Shown here: in pieces, positions 1 through 3,946 of the stretch
Position numbering within the stretch: the stretch's first letter is position 1
How the letters are laid out: each line of letters begins with the position of its first letter
From: Akkermansiaceae bacterium
GTDB taxonomy: Bacteria; Verrucomicrobiota; Verrucomicrobiia; Verrucomicrobiales; Akkermansiaceae
Direction of reading: 5' to 3'
Assembly (NCBI GenBank): GCA_029288115.1
Contig: JARFPV010000315.1
Location: 1 to 6,389, forward strand
Length of the DNA stretch: 6,389 nt
The notes under the pieces: model-generated
Told to the model about the DNA's origin: nothing
The model's input: only the letters and a program-made list of their open reading frames with translations
Database searches by the model: none
Program-made: the position numbers and the translations under genes

Positions 1-1
1 G

Positions 2-67
2 GGTAGGGTCGATTCGACGAAACGACCGCCATATCAAACCCGGTCATTTCATCGAAATGACCCTACC
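2..67. repeat. Palindromic repeat element with two self-complementary arms (REPIN-like family B)
   Basis: Two 27-bp arms (2-28 and 41-67) are inverted copies of each other, matching at 23 of 27 positions around a 12-nt spacer. The outer ends GGTAGGGTC (2-10) and GACCCTACC (59-67) are perfectly complementary. Each arm also folds on itself. The right arm forms GGTCATTTC/GAAATGACC (42-50, 54-62) with a 3-nt loop. The left arm forms GGTCGATTC/GAAACGACC (7-15, 19-27) with one mismatch and a 3-nt loop. Two of the four inter-arm differences are a base-pair swap (A-T to G-C) that keeps the stem. The element begins 13 bp after the oxidoreductase stop codon, so it would lie in that transcript's 3' end and could stabilise or terminate it. 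A following U-run cannot be judged because the window ends. Confidence 0.75.
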
Positions 68-80
68 ACAAATCGGGGAC

Positions 81-2477
81 TTACTCTTCAAGCGGCTGGT
101 AAAACTCGATTTCCCACAAGCGGGAGATGTTGTGTGGGGCGCGTGTGATCACGAAGCGGAGGTGTTTTGTTTTCACGGGCGCGAAGGTGGACGCCCAGAC
201 GGGGTTCTCGTTGTTCGTCACGGCCGGAAGGGCATCCTTCCAAGTCTTACCATCGCGATACTGGATTTTGAAGTCACTGATGGGGTCGAGCACACGGGCG
301 CCGTTGTATCGGCCGGAAATGATGCGTGTGGCACCGAGTTCGACCGGGGTTTTCCACTTGTATTCGATGATGTGAGGCATGCTCCCCTTCCCTAACCAAC
401 GCGCGCTGGCGTCCTCGATCTTACCGTTGCCGTCGTTGAGCAGGACGGTGCGGTCGACGTCACCCGACTTGAGTGGTCGGTTAGTCGTCACCTTCGCCTG
501 ACGGGCCAGGTTCTTGCCGGCACGGCCAAGCCATTTCGGCTGGGAGAGCTTCACCTTGCGCAGGCTCGTTCCGTATTCACCCTGGTTGTCATACGGGATG
601 GTTGATCCGTCGACCTTGCCAACACCCTGACGCATCCGCTTCTGGAGGTCGGCAAGGCGTTTTTGGTAAACGCCACGAGGGTTGGTATCGAACTCCTTAC
701 AAACGCTTGCTGCCATACCGACAATTTCGCCCTGGGTGCCGCAGGTGCGCATCACACGCACGGCTCCGAGCGCCTCATGGGTCACACTGATGCAGCGACC
801 CGCCATGAACAGGTTTTCGATATTCCTTGAATACAGGCTGCGATAGGGAATCCAGAACGGCCGGTTATCTTTGTGTGCCGGGAACAGGCCATGCTCGGCT
901 TTTGAAATGAAGGCATCGCCTTCGAATCCTTTATTGTACTTCGGATCGGGCACATGAAGGTCATTGCTCCAGCCCGTAGGTGCACATCCGTCTGGAAATT
1001 TCCGGTCCTCGTTGAGGTCTTTCACCGTTAGAATCACATCACCCATGAGGCGGCGCGATTCACGTTTACCGAGGATGTAGGCCGACCAGTTGAGCTGGTG
1101 GTTCGGCAGAACTTTATCGACATTTTTCAGGGCATCCCAGGCACCATACATCGCCCGGAAATTCCAATCCCGGACGTATTCCATTTCTTCGATCGGATCC
1201 CTATCAGCACCACTTTCCCAGTACCAGCCGCCGAGCTTGTTAGGGTCGGGCTTGATCTTGCTCCGACCAGGAAACGGCTTGTCAGACAGATCGAGCGCCC
1301 ATGGGCAGCGGGGAAATGGCACCACTTTGAGAGATTGTTTTGTCCCGGTGTTGATCGGGTTGGTATCCTTGCACTCACACACGTTCCACAGGTTGCACGG
1401 CCCCATCTTGTTCTTTTGCTCCATGTCAAAATCGGCACCAGCAAGCGCACCGATGCAGGCATCTCCGGTGCAGTCGGCAAACCACCGGCCTGCCACCTGG
1501 ATGCGTCTCCCTGTGCGGATTTCGGTCGCAAGCACAGCCCGGATTTTTTTCCCCTCCATCACAACGCCGTTGCCACGGTGTTCGAGAAACAGAGTGATGT
1601 TAGGCTCGCCACGGACGACGGCGAGCTTCTTGTCATCCTCGTAAATCTCAGCCGTGTTCTCCGCCCCATAATGCGCGCGATCCCGGGTCTCCAGCTCAGC
1701 GACAACATCACCAACACGTGGCCACGGCTCCTTGCTTCTCGCCCCCTGCAACCACACCCGGACTTCCGAGCTGTTATTCCCCCCAAGCACCGGCCGATCC
1801 TGAATGAGGGCGACCTTTAATCCGAGCCGGGCAGCCGTCACGGCGGCGCAGGTGCCGGCAATCCCACCACCGGTGACCACCAGGTCAAACTCACCGGCCG
1901 GTTCCGGCTGCTCAGGCAAGCCAAGACACTGACGACGAAACGCTGCCATCTCAGGATTTTTGTTTGGCGGCGTGAAATTAGGATTGTTAGAAAAAACAAT
2001 GGCATCGCAGCGACCTTCAAAGCCGGTCAGGTCATGCAGCGCCAGATTCAGCTTTCCCTTCGGCAGATCAATCTTACCACCATCCTGCCAGTGCCAATGC
2101 GCACCGACCGTGCCGAAAGTTGTTTTGAGTGGTTTCCCATTGATGATGAGCTGAAACTTACCCGGCGTCCCCGGTGCCTTCCATCGTGCCACCCAGTCCT
2201 TGGTCCGCACCCAGACCTTATAACTGCCGGCCTTCGGGATCGAGACCTGCGTGGTGGCATCTTTGACCGGAATTCCCAGCCCATGGGCAAGCAGGTAGGG
2301 TGAACCCATCTGATCCATAAACTGCGGGTCAACCACCCAGCCGCCGGTATCAGCAAAACCTTCCGCTTCAACGAGGATCGGGCTTTGGGAATCGGCGGCG
2401 GAAATGTTTCCGGAGAACAACCCGAGTGCTATCAGGGCAATGCAGGCGCGGGTGATATGATGGAGAATGGATGACAT
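81..2477 (-). CDS. Secreted FAD-dependent oxidoreductase (PF12831-like) with carbohydrate-binding-like flanking domains
   Basis: 798-residue exported flavoprotein; substrate unknown. Residues 1-27 form a Sec-type signal peptide with a hydrophobic core (ACIALIALGLF) and likely cleavage after NISA. Residues about 33-165 are a beta-sandwich-like module (VEAEGFADTGGW, then YKVWVRTKDW) of the kind seen on secreted planctomycete and verrucomicrobial enzymes. The FAD domain follows: GGGIAG dinucleotide motif at 203-208, DRPVLGGNNSSEVRV at 227-241, WFADCTGDACIG at 332-343, and the C-terminal cofactor stretch NLFMAGRC to GEIVGMAA at 555-590. Residues about 655-795 resemble a discoidin (F5/8 type C) domain. 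The family is often found near sulfatases and glycan degradation genes, but none is visible here, so a glycan role is inferred. Upstream of the ATG there is no clear Shine-Dalgarno site; the start is chosen because it places the signal peptide correctly. It is separated from the upstream gene by a terminator and repeats, so it probably has its own promoter. Confidence 0.88.
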   Translation of the reverse strand: MSSILHHITRACIALIALGLFSGNISAADSQSPILVEAEGFADTGGWVVDPQFMDQMGSPYLLAHGLGIPVKDATTQVSIPKAGSYKVWVRTKDWVARWKAPGTPGKFQLIINGKPLKTTFGTVGAHWHWQDGGKIDLPKGKLNLALHDLTGFEGRCDAIVFSNNPNFTPPNKNPEMAAFRRQCLGLPEQPEPAGEFDLVVTGGGIAGTCAAVTAARLGLKVALIQDRPVLGGNNSSEVRVWLQGARSKEPWPRVGDVVAELETRDRAHYGAENTAEIYEDDKKLAVVRGEPNITLFLEHRGNGVVMEGKKIRAVLATEIRTGRRIQVAGRWFADCTGDACIGALAGADFDMEQKNKMGPCNLWNVCECKDTNPINTGTKQSLKVVPFPRCPWALDLSDKPFPGRSKIKPDPNKLGGWYWESGADRDPIEEMEYVRDWNFRAMYGAWDALKNVDKVLPNHQLNWSAYILGKRESRRLMGDVILTVKDLNEDRKFPDGCAPTGWSNDLHVPDPKYNKGFEGDAFISKAEHGLFPAHKDNRPFWIPYRSLYSRNIENLFMAGRCISVTHEALGAVRVMRTCGTQGEIVGMAASVCKEFDTNPRGVYQKRLADLQKRMRQGVGKVDGSTIPYDNQGEYGTSLRKVKLSQPKWLGRAGKNLARQAKVTTNRPLKSGDVDRTVLLNDGNGKIEDASARWLGKGSMPHIIEYKWKTPVELGATRIISGRYNGARVLDPISDFKIQYRDGKTWKDALPAVTNNENPVWASTFAPVKTKHLRFVITRAPHNISRLWEIEFYQPLEE

Positions 2478-2616
2478 GGTGAAAATTTCTTAGAGATATG
2501 TGTTGTGTATCGGTTCCCCTGTTTGGCGGGAAGTTATGGCTGATTCGAGAGAGGTGCCAGTTTTTTAAACCACGAATCTTACGGATCGAGCGAATCTTGC
2601 TTGGGTTGGGGGCTCG
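2478..2616 (-). promoter_or_regulatory. Leader and presumed promoter region of the oxidoreductase gene
   Basis: Because a terminator closes the preceding gene, transcription of the oxidoreductase should start within or near this stretch. I cannot point to a convincing -35/-10 pair. The minus strand has TAAGAAAT (2492-2485) seven bases before the ATG. The same octamer abuts the start codon of the PEP-CTERM gene. The right-hand part (about 2569-2599) holds a short diverged direct repeat, CGAATCTT twice, spaced 19 bp apart. Confidence 0.35.
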
Positions 2617-2706
2617 GGTTGCCGACCCCGACTTGTCGGGGTCCTCCCTAACGCGAAGCGGGGTGGAATAGGGAGCGTGGACACTCCTGTCCACTATCAA
2701 CCCAAG
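2600..2706. repeat. REPIN-like unit 1 (two inverted 31-nt REP-like sequences), bounded by 9-bp inverted repeats
   Basis: The core is 2617-2694, extending to 2702 with the right REP tail. The left REP reads on the minus strand from 2647 to 2617: head GGAG, stem GACCCCGA/TCGGGGTC with a 4-nt loop, tail CAACC. The right REP reads on the plus strand from 2672 to 2702: head GGAG, stem GTGGACA/TGTCCAC with a 4-nt loop, tail CAACC. Both are exactly 31 nt, and the heads face each other across a 24-bp centre that includes GAATAGG and a mini-hairpin CGC-GAA-GCG. Perfect 9-bp inverted repeats CTTGGGTTG (2600-2608) and CAACCCAAG (2698-2706) enclose the unit. The GGAG head and paired inverted layout match what is known of REP/REPIN elements moved by RAYT transposases; no such gene is in this window. 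Confidence 0.7.
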
Positions 2707-2716
2707 TGGAGTAGCT

Positions 2717-2844
2717 AGTCATGCATGAGTAGCCCAGGTTGCCGGGCGACAAGAGTGTCGCCCCTCCTTTGCCTTCGGCCCGTGAATAGGGAGTGTGTCC
2801 AATCCTGTCCACAGCGGAGGATGTGTGATATCGCCTGCATGACT
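2717..2844. repeat. REPIN-like unit 2, a diverged second copy, bounded by different 9-bp inverted repeats
   Basis: The core 2737-2812 repeats unit 1 with a 120-bp offset. It has the same GGTTGCC lead-in, CTCC, GTGAATAGGGAG centre and TCCTGTCCAC end. The left REP (minus, 2767 to 2737) has head GGAG, a perfect stem GGGCGACA/TGTCGCCC with a 4-nt loop, and tail CAACC. It matches the geometry of unit 1 with a different stem sequence. The mini-hairpin in the centre is GCC-TTC-GGC instead of CGC-GAA-GCG. The right REP (plus, from 2790) keeps GGAG and CCTGTCCAC, but its left stem arm has decayed and the CAACC tail is lost. Outside lie AGTCATGCA (2717-2725) and TGCATGACT (2836-2844), a perfect 9-bp inverted repeat unrelated to that of unit 1; this pair could be chance. 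Confidence 0.65.
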
Positions 2845-2869
2845 TGGTATTTAGAAGCTTCGGCCATAG

Positions 2870-2899
2870 AAAAACCCCACTCCCCGCGAGGAGAGTGGG
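2870..2899 (-). terminator. Rho-independent terminator of the PEP-CTERM gene
   Basis: Read on the minus strand, a 10-bp stem CCCACTCTCC/GGGGAGTGGG (one G-U pair) closes a 4-nt loop TCGC and is followed by G and then five T. It begins 39 bp past the PEP-CTERM stop codon. This separates that gene's transcript from the oxidoreductase gene downstream. Confidence 0.85.
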
Positions 2900-2938
2900 A
2901 TACACATAGAATAAGATTAAACTCAATCAGATATGAAC

Positions 2939-3796
2939 TTACTTGCGGCGACGGAGGATCAACGCGAGTCCACCGAGACCGAGAAGGGCGGTGGTGGAGG
3001 GCTCGGGGATGATCGCTACTCCGGTGACGTCGGTAAATGCGGTGCCAGTATCGCTAACACGGATGGCATCGACGTGCGCCGTATCATCTACCACACTATC
3101 GTCGCGAATCGGAACCCCGATTCGCGAAACCGAATCCATGAAGTCGACCGTTGTGCTGGTGAAATTGGCTGCTCCCAGACCGCCGGGACCACCCGCTGCA
3201 ATGACGTCAGGGTCAATCCAGACGCTCAGCGAGTCATTACCGACGCCTACAGTCATCTTGCCGAGGATCAGGTGCGTTGTTCCCGCAGCAAAGGTGCCTG
3301 TCTCTCCCCCGGTCGCCGTAGGTGGAGCACCACCATCCATATCGACGACCAGAGAGGTAGGTGTCAGCACTACCCGAAGCTCGGATAACGCGTGAGAATA
3401 TCTTTCTACACCCCCAGTCGTTAGGTCTGAATCGAATGAGATTCCCGCGAAATGATCCAGGCTTGGCACGTTGACCAAAACCGAAAACCAGATATCACCG
3501 GACATGGCCGCAGACAGATTCCGCGAATCCATCCGGTCATTATGGTTCGTGTTGGCAGAGTAGACGCTACCAGGTGTCCCCGTCTGAGTTATGTTGTAGT
3601 TAGCGTAAGTGAGATCGGACCCTGGCGTGGTAATCCGAATATTGCTGGAGCCAACCCAGCCTGCTGAGAAGCCTGATTCAGTTCCACCGGCGTTCAAGTC
3701 AGTGGACACAAGCGCGGCACTGGCGGTTCCCGTCAGACCAAGCCCCGCGAGTGCCGCGAGGGGCAAGATTGTTTTCATTGGTTGATTAAATTTCAT
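2939..3796 (-). CDS. PEP-CTERM sorting-domain protein, probable secreted or surface protein
   Basis: 285 residues. An N-terminal signal peptide has the core ILPLAALAGLGLTG and likely cleavage after TASA (residue 27). Residues 28-260 form an all-beta, probably LamG-like fold, with blocks IWFSVLVNVP (102-111), GTTHLILGKM (172-181) and VWIDPD (192-197). The C-terminus IIPEPSTTALLGLGGLAL followed by RRRK is a textbook PEP-CTERM tripartite tail: PEP motif, transmembrane helix, basic end. In known systems an exosortase removes this tail and the protein is anchored or exported. Binding function is unknown. The mature region is paralogous to residues 198-419 of the upstream FecR-domain protein. Start choice is open: the first ATG gives a 27-residue signal peptide, while the internal ATG at 3778 (residue 7) would give a more usual 21. 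Neither has a good Shine-Dalgarno site. Confidence 0.9.
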   Translation of the reverse strand: MKFNQPMKTILPLAALAGLGLTGTASAALVSTDLNAGGTESGFSAGWVGSSNIRITTPGSDLTYANYNITQTGTPGSVYSANTNHNDRMDSRNLSAAMSGDIWFSVLVNVPSLDHFAGISFDSDLTTGGVERYSHALSELRVVLTPTSLVVDMDGGAPPTATGGETGTFAAGTTHLILGKMTVGVGNDSLSVWIDPDVIAAGGPGGLGAANFTSTTVDFMDSVSRIGVPIRDDSVVDDTAHVDAIRVSDTGTAFTDVTGVAIIPEPSTTALLGLGGLALILRRRK

Positions 3797-3946
3797 ATTT
3801 CTTAATGTTATGGTTGGGTTTATTCGTGTGCTTAAATGCGGAGCCTACTGCTCCACCATGCAAGGAAAGCACGAAAAAGGGGCGATCGTTACAAAGTTTC
3901 TGATGTTTTTTCCGGTTTTTTAACCCGGGATCATCATACAGAGCGA
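3797..3946 (-). promoter_or_regulatory. Intergenic region upstream of the PEP-CTERM gene, with a short inverted repeat
   Basis: This 150-bp gap separates the FecR-protein stop from the PEP-CTERM start. It contains a perfect 5-bp inverted repeat GGAGC/GCTCC with a 5-nt spacer (3840-3854), 43 bp before the ATG, which could be an operator or a leader hairpin. A weak TTGCAT lies just upstream of it, but no good -10 follows at 17 bp. I find no intrinsic terminator for the FecR gene, so read-through into the PEP-CTERM gene is possible. Confidence 0.3.

Noticed and set aside
1098..1820. Plus-strand 240-codon open frame opposite the oxidoreductase gene
   Set aside because: It lies wholly antisense to a well-supported enzyme. 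The translation shows no recognisable domain, and a GC-rich coding strand commonly leaves such antisense frames.
2544..2566. TGGCAC on the minus strand upstream of the oxidoreductase as a sigma-54 -24 element
   Set aside because: The expected TTGC -12 element is absent at the required spacing. The TTGCA upstream of the PEP-CTERM gene likewise lacks the GG of a -24 element.
2368..2926. Two minus-strand frames of about 90-110 codons spanning the gap between PEP-CTERM and oxidoreductase genes
   Set aside because: They run through the terminator and palindromic repeats, overlap the oxidoreductase start, and translate to compositionally odd sequence with no motif.
3911..3930. CCGG-T-run-AACCCGGG dyad just after the FecR-protein stop as a terminator
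   Set aside because: The arms pair imperfectly, and on the transcribed minus strand the trailing bases are A rather than T, so it does not fit an intrinsic terminator.
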